Shown: positions 42,432 through 52,010 of the stretch, in pieces
Position numbering within the stretch: position 1 is the stretch's first letter
How the letters are laid out: each line of letters begins with the position of its first letter
Source: Heloderma charlesbogerti
Taxonomy: Eukaryota; Chordata; Lepidosauria; Squamata; Helodermatidae
Direction: 5' to 3'
Assembly (NCBI GenBank): GCA_026122225.1
Contig: JANEZZ010000806.1
Coordinates: forward strand, 529,501 to 593,500
DNA length: 64,000 bases
Position numbers and translations under genes: made by a program
The notes under the pieces: generated by a model
What the model saw: the letters and a program-made list of their open reading frames with translations, nothing else
Database searches by the model: none
What the model was told of the DNA's origin: nothing

Positions 42432-44682
42432 CCATTCAAATGGAGGACTGTGCTCTGTAAAATAGGACACATGGCCACCCTAACACATCTCAATGTCACA
42501 TGAGTAAAAACTCTTGTATCTTCTGTGGGTTTCCACTATCTGCTTCTGAGCTGGTGCAGCCGTCTTTCTGATTTTGTTTAGAACGTTCATTCAAAAGGAG
42601 ACCACTTAAGTGGTATAAAATTCACTCACAGTTTGAACTATAAAGTTTGCCCACTTTGGTATTCAGATTTGACTGGATGCCATACCTGCTATAAAGCAGC
42701 AAACCCCGAAGTGTAGGATCTTGATGCCCCGATGAAGTAATTCCGTCTCTCCCACAGCAACTCATGTACGGACTGGGCCCCATCTACATGAGCCATTTGC
42801 CCCGGTGCCACTTCGAAGGGAAGATCTCTGCGACAGATGACGCAGTCCCAGCTTCGCAGCCCAATCGTGGTTTTCACAGAGAAATCCAGATTTTCTCAGA
42901 GTCCATTTGCTGTGAAGTTTTCACTTGCTTCGGGTTCACTGAGGGTGGGGGCGGGGGGAGCTGTCTGTCCCTTCCTCGGATTGAAATCACAGCGTCAGTA
43001 GTGATGCTTCTCCCCGTTCCTCCTTCGCAGCTCCGCAGTTACAGAGGCATGAAGAAGTGGGCTGGTGGAAGCCATGCTGACTGATGGAAGGGAAAGTAGC
43101 CTGGGGCGCGGGCAGTGGGAGAGCAGAGGGGCACACATGTCTACTGGGAAGTAACTGATTGCCTTCAGTTCCACGTTGCTGCCTCTCACTTTAAGCAGTT
43201 GAACTTGAGAGTGGAGACGTGCAGCTACAAAGGAACACAGCTGAGAAACAGTGTGAAGCTGAGAAAGGGTGGGTGCCTGGGCAGATAATTTTTATAAACA
43301 TGTACTCAGAAACACTTCATGCTCTCAGTCTCCAGGGGCTGCCTGCCTGCTGCCTGCCTGCCTCAGAAATGTGTATGCAGGGTTTGTTATGAGCGTCTAC
43401 TTGCAAGCAGGTCCTACATGCTAGTCATGCCCCCTCCTCCCCAGCTCTGCACTCTCTGCTCTTCCTGGCTTGGGAAGCCCGCTTTAACCCCCCCATCTAC
43501 CGCCCCGGTTGTTAATTTGCAGTGCTAATACTGCGCAGCTCCTACAGAGCAAACAATGAAATTGGTGCCATGTGGATGTGGCCCTGGCGTTGTCATGTTT
43601 TGGATTGGAATGGGGAGAGTAGCATTTTTGGTTCTCAAGTTGTGTAAGTGTTTCTGACATAAGAACAAAGCAGAAAATGAGTTTCTATACAGGCAAGGTA
43701 AATACATTTAAGTTTGTAAATGTTTTAATGTGAGTTCAGGGTTTGGTGGGCATTTAGTTCTTATCATGTGAGATGAATCCCACTATAGCAAAGAACAAAA
43801 CAAAAAACACTGCACAGCTGTGACTGCAACAAGCCACTATTATCTCTTCTTTAGATGGCTAAGAATTCTTCATTTCATGCATCATTTAAAACTTGCTGCA
43901 GTGATCCCACAAAGTCAGTAGATAGGCTAAATGCAAAAGTTTAAAGACATTACTAGGCAGACAGACTTTCTAATTCCATATACAAACATTCAGAAGTATA
44001 TAAGCTCTCCTCTACTATATCACCTAGAGGCCAGCAACTGGAGCCGCTGAACCAAATATAGCACCCTGCCCCAGCTGGCCACCAAAGAGCAAAAGAGCTG
44101 TAGACAAAGTGGTCTCTGTGGCAACCAATGGTGCAGGCAGACCAATTTAGGGGGCAAGTGCTGAAACACTGGTCCAGAACCCCTGACCTGACTCAATTCT
44201 GAAGCAGCCCTTCTGGACAACTCATTGTTGACCAGAAGTAGAAAGTTAATACTGCAAGCCAAACTATCCTATCTGTGTGGTACCAAAGTCACTTCGTTGT
44301 TTCATTTCAGGCTGGCATCATCGATATGTCACACATTCTGCAGTAGTTTCTAAAGCCCACTTTAACTTTTGTAATGTACTACATAGCTAATAAATACGTT
44401 TAGCTTCCATTTCCCTCATTGTCATCTAGTTCCAGATTCTGAGTACTTTTATAGAAGGAATCTGGCACCATTGGTCCATGCCATTCATGAACTTAGCCAG
44501 CCTGGAAATATGATTGGAGGGTGAAGTATACTTCCTGATAACAAACAAACAAATATGTCTATTCCTGTCCCCTTTTCTTCATGGCAGATGAGAGAGGAAA
44601 GCAGGTTGGGCATAGGTGGTATAGTTCACATGGAGGAAGGAGCCATGTCAAACAGAATATCTCATGCCGCATCTATGTTTTA
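42432..44682. other. Mostly unique sequence
   Basis: Moderately GC-rich between 42.75 and 43.5 kb. No repeat ends or coding domain were recognised. The 106-codon plus frame at 42764-43084 lacks a known domain. Confidence 0.35.
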
Positions 44683-44997
44683 TGTATGTATGTATGTATT
44701 ATTTAATAGATTTATATACTGCTTCCCATATTTAAAAAGTATATCTAAGTGCTTTACAGGGAAATATTAAAATACAATGTATAAAAACACTAAAAGCAAG
44801 TACTCACAATACCATAATTAACAAACTGGGCAGTACAATCAATCAAGGAAGGCCAGGGGAAAGAGATGGGTCTTCAGTTGGCACCCGAAGCAAGCCACAG
44901 TTGGCACCTTCCAAATACCATGGGGGAGGGTGTTCCATAAGGCGGGTCCCACCATGGAGAAGGCCCACTACCGGGTTGCCACCAGAGGGCAATTTTA
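44683..44997 (-). mobile_element. LINE-derived 3' end, minus strand
   Basis: A TGTATGTATGTATGTATT run at the left is followed by TTTATATACTGCTTCCCATA and, later, GGGTGTTCCATAAGGCGG and CCACCATGGAGAAGGCCC. These follow the order of the 20.8-21.4 and 0.8-1.5 kb fragments (tail, then GAGTTCCACAGAGTGG, then CCACCACAGAAAAGGCCC). Non-coding and truncated. Confidence 0.55.
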
Positions 44998-45006
44998 TCT
45001 TATTCA

Positions 45007-45405
45007 GGGCACAATCCTATGGCTGCTAGTCAGCAGCTAGACAGCTATAGGATAGGTCGGTTCCCTGAGAACTGACCTCCACTCCCTCCCACACTGCTTC
45101 ATAGGCAGCGCGGATCGGCCCCGCACTCCGTGTTCGTAAGAGCAGCATGGAGCAGTGAAAATGGGGCATTCCAAAGGGGGTGGGCTGGGGTGGGGAGGGT
45201 GGAAGTGCCTTTCCGACGTTTTCTATGCATCATCTGGCATCCGTCCCCCACCGCTCTGACTTCCTGAAATCAGCTGTCTAGCCGAGAATGCAGGGCAGCT
45301 GAAGCGTGGAGGGGAAGATCCCCTTCACACTGCTCCTGCCCTGCATTGTATAGGTGGTCTCCTCTGAGTTCAGAGGCAGCCACCTATCCCGATAGGACTG
45401 CGGCC
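45007..45405. mobile_element. GGGCACAATCCTATGG MITE (~400-bp type), copy 3
   Basis: Starts GGGCACAATCCTATGGCTGC and ends CCGATAGGACTGCGGCC. TCA precedes and TAA follows. It shares TTCCCTGAGAACTGACCTCC, TAAGAGCAGCATGGAGCAGT and CTCTGAGTTCAGAGGCAGCC with the other two copies. The best-preserved ends of this family in the window. Confidence 0.7.
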
Positions 45406-45676
45406 TAAAGTAGGTGCTGCTGTCTGTATTCATGATAAGGTACTTTAAAAACTCTTGTGTTGTCCATGTCTTGAGATTCTAGTAAAGTCTTCATGTAAGG
45501 AGAGGTGTGCAAAGGAGATTAAAAAAAACACCTGGTGCTTATCCAGGTCTTTTTGCCAAAAATTGCCTGTCATCTATCAATGTTTCGTTACAAAATACAT
45601 GTCGTGTCTTTCATCCAATACAGTCTTTCTTCCAGCCCTCAGGTACATAGCAGATGTCCTTATTAAGCTTTCCTTG

Positions 45677-45698
45677 GCTGAATCTACACATAGCAGTT
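45677..45698 (+). repeat. Left arm of a foldback around the L2 LINE
   Basis: The 22-bp arm (GCTGAATCTACACATAGCAG plus TT) is the exact reverse complement of 49729-49750. The L2 element lies between the two arms. Confidence 0.8.
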
Positions 45699-45805
45699 TT
45701 ACCGTTATCATACGGCAAGGATAACTATTGGTGCACATGACACCAATGAGCACCAATATCACTGCTGAATGATAACCTGACCTGGCATGTATTACTGAGA
45801 CCTGG

Positions 45806-46309
45806 GTGGGGGAACTGGGAGGGGTCACTCTCTCCCAGCTGTGCCCTCCTGGGTACTCGGTGCAGCACCAACACCGACTTGAGGGTCGGGGAGGGGGGGT
45901 TGCCGTGGTCTATAGGAATTCAATCTCCCTCTCCAGGCTTCCTGCTCATTCGAGCGCAGATCTTGAGTGTTTGTACCTTGTGTTGGGTACCCGGGACAGA
46001 TTGGGGATTCTGTTGGTGTACCGCCCACCCCGCTGCCCATCAGACTCCCTGCCTGAGCTGACGGAGGTGGTCTCGGACTTGGTGTTGAGGACCCCTAGGA
46101 TGATGGTCCTGGGGGATCTCAACTTCCATGCCGAGGGTGCTGTATCCAGGGTGGCTCAGGACTTCATGGCCTCCATGACAACCATGGGGCTGTCCCAACA
46201 TGTTATCGGCCCAACGCATACAAAAGGACACACGCTTGATCTGGTTTTCTCGACTGGGCAGGAGGATGGTGATCTGTCCCTTTGTCATGGTCAGATCACT
46301 TCCTGCTGA
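45806..46309 (+). pseudogene. L2 LINE apurinic-type endonuclease domain
   Basis: A 167-codon frame with the endonuclease/exonuclease/phosphatase fold: GGGVAVVYR, LLVYRPP, VLGDLNFH (Asp104, Asn106) and GHTLDLVF (Asp145). The upstream ITETWV motif with its catalytic Glu is in the sequence just before the Met (near 45790). The frame shifts near 46.29 kb, and the final SDHF motif (SWSDHFLLRF) appears in the next frame. In intact LINEs this domain nicks target DNA to prime reverse transcription. Broken here by the shift. Confidence 0.88.
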
Positions 46310-48120
46310 GGTTTAGACTTCTGGCGGCCTTTCCCCTCTGCAAGGGTGGGGGACCTATTAAAATGGTCCGCCCCCGGAGATTAATGGATTCCGATGGATT
46401 CCAGAGGGCTCTGGGGGATTTTCCTGCTGGTATGGCTGGTGCTCCTGTCGAAGCCCAGGTCGCTCTGTGGAATGCAGAGATGACTCGGGCGGTTGACACG
46501 ATCGTGCCCAAGCACCCTCTCCCTCTGAGCAGAGCCTGGCCAGCTCCTTGGTATACACCTGAGCTGAGGGCAATGAAGCAAGAGGGGAGACGGCTAGAAC
46601 GCAGGTGGAGGAAAACTCATGCTGAGTCTGACTGAACACGGGTAAGAGCCCACTATCGAGCCTACTCTGTGGCGGTGAGGGTGGCAAAGAGACAGTTCTT
46701 TTCCACCAGCATTGCATCTTCTCAGTGTCGTCCAGCGGAGCTTTTCCGAGTGGTTTGTGGCCTGTTACATTCTGGGCCAGGGAGAGAGACGGTGGAACCC
46801 TTGGTAGCATGCTGTGACGAGTTTGCACGGCACTTTGAGGATAAAGTTGCTCAGATTCATCATGAATTGGACACCACCATTAATGCAGTTCCATTGGTAG
46901 AGGCGTTCAGAGCACTGTCTGGTCCAGTTTTATTGGATGAGTTTCAGTTACTGAGGCCTGAGGATGCGGACAAGGTGCTTGGCCAAGTCCGATCGACCAC
47001 TTGTGTGCTTGACCCTTGCCCTTCATGGCTTATTAAATCAAACAAGGAGGGGTTGTCCGGCTGGGTCCAGGAGGTTGTAAATTCCTCCTTGAGAGAGGGA
47101 GTGGTGCCTGCCGCTTTAAAAGAGGCAGTAATTAGACCACTCCTGAAAAAGCCTAACCTGGACCCAGAGGATGTTAACAATTATAGGCCAGTGGCCAACA
47201 TCCCCTTCCTGGGCAAGGTGCTTGAGCGGGTGGTTGTAGGACAGCTCCAGGCACTGTTGAATGAAACGGATTATCTAGATCCATTTCAATCGGGCTTCAG
47301 GCCTGGATTTGGAACGGAAACTGCCTTGGTCGCCCTGTGGGATGACCTCTGCTGGGAAAGGGACAGGGGGAGTGCCACCCTGTTGATTCTCCTGGACCTC
47401 TCAGCGGCTTTCGATACCATCGACCATGGTATCCTTCTGGATAGGTTGTCTGGATTGGGAGTAGGAGGCACTGCACTACAGTGGTTCTGCTCCTACTTGG
47501 ATGGCCGATTCCAGAAGGTGGTGCTGGGGGATTACTGCTCTGTGCCATGGCAATTGTGCCATGGGGTTCCACAGGGCTCTATTTTATCCCCCATGCTGTT
47601 TAACATCTACATGAAACCGCTGGGGGAGGTTATCCGGAGGTGTGGGCTGAGGTGCCATCAATATGCAGATGACACCCAGCTCTACCTCTCTTTTACATCA
47701 AAACCAGGTGAGGCAGTGACTGTTATGAATCAGTGCCTGGGCACGGTAATGGACTGGATGAGGGCTAATAAACTGAAACTCAATCCAGACAAGACGGAGG
47801 TACTGTTAGTGGGTGGTTCGTCTGCCCGGCTAGGTGATATTCAACCTGTTCTGGAGGGGGTTGCACTCCCTCTAAAGGATCAGGTTCGTAGTTTGGGGGT
47901 GCTCTTGGATCCAGAACTGTCACTTGAAGCACAGGTGAACTCAGTGGCATGGAGCATTTTTTATCAGCTTAGGCTGGTATACCAACTACGCCCTTATCTG
48001 GACAGAGATAGCCTTGCTACAGTTATCCATGCTCTGATAACTTCTCGTCTGGATTACTGCAATGCGTTATACGTGGGGCTGCCTTTGAAAACGGTCCGGA
48101 AACTTCAGCTGGACCAAAAT
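46282..48120 (+). pseudogene. L2 LINE reverse transcriptase (interrupted)
   Basis: One frame continues from SWSDHF at 46285 to the copy J insertion, broken only by a TGA at 46633-46635 where a CGA Arg codon would be expected (a common CpG decay). From the Met at 46669, 484 codons include NNYRPVANIPFLGKVLERVV (171-190), LLDLSAAFDTIDH (motif A, Asp243), GVPQGSILSPMLF (motif B, 299-311) and QYADD (motif C, Asp334-Asp335). All main RT residues are present. Insertion of copy J replaces the natural continuation with a stop immediately after LQLDQN. The C-terminal part resumes at 49093. Confidence 0.93.
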
Positions 48121-48197
48121 TAGGGGTGCATGAAAGCCACTTACCTGGTCTCGCAGCTTGCTTCGCGGTGGGGGGCAGGCGCTTCGCTGCTCCCCCC

Positions 48198-48322
48198 GAA
48201 GTTCAGGCTGGGGGGGGAGGCTTCCCGCCTCGCCCGGCCGAAATTCAGGCCGGGGGGGAGGCTTCCTGCCTCGCCCGGCTGAAATTCAGGCCGGGGAGGA
48301 GGTGCCTCGCCTCGCCCGGCCG
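48198..48322 (+). repeat. Subterminal 42-bp tandem repeats of copy J
   Basis: Three head-to-tail units start GAAGTTCAGGCTGGGGGG (48198), GAAATTCAGGCCGGGGGG (48240) and GAAATTCAGGCCGGGGAG (48281), each continuing CCTCGCCCGGC. Copy F has two similar units. Subterminal repeats are common transposase-binding sites in hAT elements, but no such role is shown here. Confidence 0.85.
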
Positions 48323-48344
48323 CGAAATAAAAAGTAAAAAAAAA

Positions 48345-48836
48345 CAAAAACGCCCCGTGATAGGCTACGTGACGATTAACGTAGCCTATCACGGCTAGAT
48401 CTGCAAAGTCAGCCATGATAGGCTACATTAATCGTCACGTAGCCTATCACGGGTGACTTTAAAAAAAAAAAAAAGCGCGTACGCAAATGGCGGCCCCCAT
48501 AGGGAGCCGCCATTCGCGTTCCTTATTTGGTCGCTGTAGTCTACATAAATCTTTACGTAGACTATGGCGAAAATAAGGGCAACGCAAATAGCATTGCCCT
48601 TATTTTCGCCGTAGTCTACGTAATCTTTACGTAGACTACAGCAACCAAATAAGGAACGTGAATGGCAGCTCCCTATGGGGGCCGCCATTAGCCATACGCG
48701 CTTTTTTTTTTTTTTAAAGTCACCTGTGATAGGCTACGTGACGATTTACGTAGCCTATCACGGCTGACTTTGCAAATCTAGCCGTGATAGGCTACGTTAA
48801 TCGTCACGTAGCCTATCACGGGGGCGGTTTTTTTTT
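48345..48836. repeat. Compound palindrome of copy J
   Basis: The arms pair across an axis near 48588 (AAGGGCAA at 48575-48582 with TTGCCCTT at 48594-48601). Each arm contains at least four self-complementary units: two GTGATAGGCTACGT... hairpins, one GCAAATGGCGGC-type hairpin and one TAGTCTAC...GTAGACTA hairpin. Confidence 0.88.
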
Positions 48837-49092
48837 TTTTAACTTTTATTGGAATGGCAGCGGCGGCAGCCAGTCGAAAGACCGGCTGCTGCCTCTGCCC
48901 CTGACGAAGACCTGCCGAACCGCCGCCGGGACCCGCCGCCGGGAGGGACATTCGGGAAAGGTAAGTCCCGTCCCGGGGGGGGTGCGGGGTGCGGCGGAGG
49001 CGGAGAATTTCTCCCTGAAACTACTTCGGGGGGCCGAACACGTTGGCACTCAGCCCCCTGAAGTTTCGGGGAGAAATTCTCCCCCATCCCTA

Positions 49093-49484
49093 TCCAAAAT
49101 AGGGCAGCAAGATTGTTAACAGGGACTGGCCTGCGAGCTCATATTATGCCAGTACTTTTCCAGCTGCACTGGCTGCCAGTCCATTTCCGGGCCCGATTCA
49201 AAGTGCTGGTGTTAACATTCAAAGCCCTTAACGGCTTGGGGCCAGGTTACCTGAAGGATCGCCTCCTCCCATATGTGCCTGTCCAGACCTTAAGATCATC
49301 ATCAGCGGCCCTTCTCCGTGAGCCCCTGCCGAAGGAAGTGAGGCGGGTGGCTACTAGGAGGAGGGCTTTTTCTGTTGTGGCACCCCGGCTCTGGAATGAG
49401 CTCCCTAGTGAGGTTCGCCTGGTGCCTACATTGTATTCCTTTCGGTGCCAGGTGAAGACCTTTTTATTTTCCCAGGCATTTTAG
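49093..49484 (+). pseudogene. L2 LINE C-terminal region after the insertion
   Basis: The frame resumes after copy J: LTGTGLRAHIMPVLFQLHWL, then FKALNGLGPGYLKDRL, RRRAFSVVAPRLWNELPSEV and KTFLFSQAF at the end. This is the conserved C-terminal tail of L2/CR1-type polyproteins; the same pattern is found in the fragment at 17141-17275. No frame defects are seen within this piece. Confidence 0.9.
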
Positions 49485-49728
49485 CATTTTAGCTTTCTAA
49501 ATTTTTATCTTTGCTGTTTTAAATCTGTATTTTATACTCCTGCACTGCTGCTAGGTTTTATTGTGGTTGTATTGTTATATTGTGGTTTTAATGTTCTGTA
49601 TATTTTAAATTGTTTTATTGTGTGTTGCTTGGATTTAATTTTTGTGAACCGCCCAGAAAGCTTTGGCTATTGGGCAGTATAGAAATAAATAAATAAATAA
49701 ATAAATAAAAATAAATAAATAACAGTAT

Positions 49729-49750
49729 AACTGCTATGTGTAGATTCAGC
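49729..49750 (-). repeat. Right arm of the foldback around the L2 LINE
   Basis: Exact reverse complement of 45677-45698. Confidence 0.8.
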
Positions 49751-49787
49751 TCTTATTAAAGCCTGATTAGTCCACAAATGGAAAATC

Positions 49788-50838
49788 ATAGAATCATAGA
49801 ATAGTAGGGTTGGAAGGGGCCTACAAGGCCATTGAGTCCAACCCCCTGCTCAATGCAGGAATCCAAGTCACAGCATCCCTGACAGATGGCTGTCCAGCCT
49901 TGTCTTGAACGCCTCCAGTGTGGGAGAGCCCACCGCCTCCCTAGGTCATTGGTTCCATTGTCGTATTGCTCTAACAGTCAGGAAGTTTCTCCTGATGTTC
50001 AGCCGGAATCTGGCTTCCTGTCACTTGAGCCCATTATTCTGTGTCCTGTACTCTGGGATGATCGAGAAGAGATCCTGGCCTTCCTCTCTGTGACAACCTT
50101 TCAAGTACTTGAAGAGTGCTATCCTATCTCCCCTCAGTCTTCTCAAGGCTAAACATGCCCAGTTCTTTCAGTCTCTCCTGCTAGGGCTTTGTTTCCAGTC
50201 CCCTGATCATCTTTGTTGCCCTCCTCTGAACCCTCTCCAGTTGGTCTGCATCCTTCTTAAAGTGTGGTGCCTAGAACTGGACACAGTACTCCAGATGAGG
50301 CCTAACCAGTGCTGAGTAGAGGGGAACTAGTACTTCCCGGGATTTGGAAACTATGCTTCTATTAATGCAGCCCAAAATAGCATTTGCCGTTTTTGCAGCC
50401 ACATCACATTGTTGGCTCATATTCAGCTTGTGATCGACAACAATTCCAAGATCCTTCTCACTTGTAGTGTTGTTGAGCCATGTATCCCTCATCTTGTAAT
50501 GGTGCATTTGGTTTCTTTTTCCTAGGTGCAGACCTTGGCATTTGTCCCTATTAAATTTCGTTCTGTTGTTTTCTGCCCAGCACTCCAGCCTATCAAGATC
50601 ACTTTGAATTCTGTTTCTGTCTTCCAGGGTATTAGCTACCCCGCCCAATTTTGTGTCATCTGCAGATTTGATCAGCATTCCCTGCACCTCCTCCTCCAAC
50701 TACCTCCTCCTCCAAGTCATTAATACAAATGTTGAAGAGCACTGGGCCCAGGACTGAGCCTGTGGTACCCCACTCGTTACCTCTCCCCAGTTTGAGAATA
50801 TGATTCTCAAATATGACTGATGATTCCATTCTATTCAA
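49788..50838 (-). mobile_element. CR1 LINE, 5'-truncated, minus strand
   Basis: The left edge ATCATAGAATCATAGAATAG and the block GGTTGGAAGGGGCCTACAAG are the classic CR1 3' end in reverse. On the minus strand a 142-codon frame (50699-50271) has KSADDTKLGG (motif C, Phe changed to Ser), RIQSDLDRLECWAENNRTKF, SEKDLGIVVDHKL and LVPLYSALVRPHLEYCVQF. Just upstream, in another frame (50838-50656), is GSVLGPVLFNICINDLEEEV (motif B), so one frameshift separates motifs B and C. Inactive. Confidence 0.93.
50271..50838 (-). pseudogene. CR1 reverse transcriptase fragment
   Basis: It covers RT motifs B and C and the thumb region, in two frames that join near 50.70 kb where a GGAGG repetition probably caused slippage. 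The ADD catalytic pair is retained. No endonuclease domain is present because the copy is 5'-truncated. Confidence 0.85.
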
Positions 50839-50849
50839 AGGTATTATGT

Positions 50850-50930
50850 TAAATATCTATATCTATATACACATACACATTATATATATACAGTATACAC
50901 ACACACACGCACATGCACACACACAGACTA
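50850..50930. repeat. TA/CA-rich microsatellite
   Basis: Runs of TATATATATA and ACACACACACACGCAC follow the CR1 end. Confidence 0.8.
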
Positions 50931-51505
50931 ATTTAGGATGATACACCTACATAAACATACACTACTACAGATAGTCACTAAAAGGCTGGTGGAAAGAGTT
51001 AGCCCTCAAATTTGAATGAAATATATAAAATACATCATGTAAGTAATTTGTAATCTCATTAATTTTGATGGGAAAGTTAAGCACAAACTTAAATTTTTGC
51101 CTTGAACCTAAGACACATAAAAATGCTTAATGTTGGCTGCATCTTGTCCTTAAGAATGATTTGGCATATCCTAGAATAATACAAATGGAACAAATTCCAC
51201 CTGAGTCTCATACACCCCAAACCTTCACAGCTAAGTATGTTTTAAAACTGTATTTTCTTATCTACTTTTAAAAGTGCATTTTCTAGTCTTCTTGTTATGC
51301 ACTTCCAATAACAAACAGAATTTTCATCCGTGTGTGTGTGTGTATACAATTGTTTTCACACACTACTGTTTTGTTGGCCAAGTTTCAGCACTGAAATGTT
51401 GGCAGACTTCTGATGTGCTGGTAAAATGCTGCCACAGTTATCAGCTGATACCTCGTTTATATACAGTCGACTATGTGAGTTGACTACAAACAGGTTGACA
51501 AATGC

Positions 51506-51547
<42 letters not shown>

Positions 51548-51785
51548 TCACACGGTGATGTCTTAAGAAATATAAAATGGGCCTTTATATCCCAATAAGT
51601 AAAGATGATTTTAAAAAATATGGTAGATAGTATTGATCTTGAGAAACACTGCATTATTTTATCTCTGCTGAAGGGGTAAAGTGTGACATGAAGTTCATAA
51701 CAGCAGATGCAAACGCAGACTGGCCCTGATCCAGCTATTGCTGGCTTTGGATAGAGGCACGCATCCACATGTTCATACAAAGATG
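50931..51785. other. Mostly unique sequence with microsatellites
   Basis: (GT)n near 51328-51345 and (TC)n(AC)n at 51506-51552. No gene was recognised. Confidence 0.5.
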
Positions 51786-51793
51786 CATCCAGC

Positions 51794-52002
51794 CAGTGCA
51801 GGGTGGTGGCTCCAAATCTGAATCTATTCTGGGTTTCAGTCAGAACCAGCCAGCACTCTAAAGGAGCTATCCAAGGTAATGAACCCATTTTGGGGATAAG
51901 GTTCAGCACTTTGGTTCGCTCCTTTAGAGTGCTGGCTGGTTCTGACTGAAACCAAGAATGGATTCACAGCCTCACCGAAATCAGAGTCACCAGCCTCCAC
52001 TG
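51794..52002. mobile_element. CAGT-ended hAT MITE, palindromic, copy 2
   Basis: Starts CAGTGCAGGGTGGTGGCTCC and ends GAGTCACCAGCCTCCACTG. The strong arms are CAGTCAGAACCAGCCAGCAC and GTGCTGGCTGGTTCTGACTG. The flanks CATCCAGC (51786-51793) and TATCCAGC (52003-52010) are a 7/8 duplication. Same family as 7047-7266. Confidence 0.85.
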
Positions 52003-52010
52003 TATCCAGC

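Larger units (their letters stand above)
48121..49092 (+). mobile_element. TAGGGATG hAT-like element, copy J, inside L2
   Basis: At 972 bp this is the longest uninterrupted member (copy B exceeds it only through its nested LTR). Ends TAGGGGTGCATGAAAGCC and CCCCCATCCCTA; flanks ACCAAAAT (48113-48120) and TCCAAAAT (49093-49100) form a 7/8 duplication. Left side: three G-rich units of about 42 bp (48198-48322). Middle: a roughly 490-bp compound palindrome with an axis near 48588. Right side: a GC-rich CCGCCGGGACCCGCCGCCGG stretch and the terminal block. Outward donor-like sites are at 48139-48147 (minus) and 48958-48966 (plus). It destroys the L2 frame. Confidence 0.92.
45733..49722 (+). mobile_element. 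L2-clade LINE, nearly complete 3' two-thirds
   Basis: Parts in order: endonuclease domain, linker, reverse transcriptase, 972-bp hAT-like insertion (copy J), C-terminal region, 3' UTR and (AAAT)n tail. The 3' UTR ends with GTGAACCGCCCAGAAAGCTT and TGGCTATTGGGCAGTATAGA before the tail, typical of squamate L2. The start is probably truncated near 45733. There is one frameshift near 46.29 kb and one in-frame TGA at 46633-46635. The element lies within a foldback whose arms are at 45677-45698 and 49729-49750. Confidence 0.9.
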
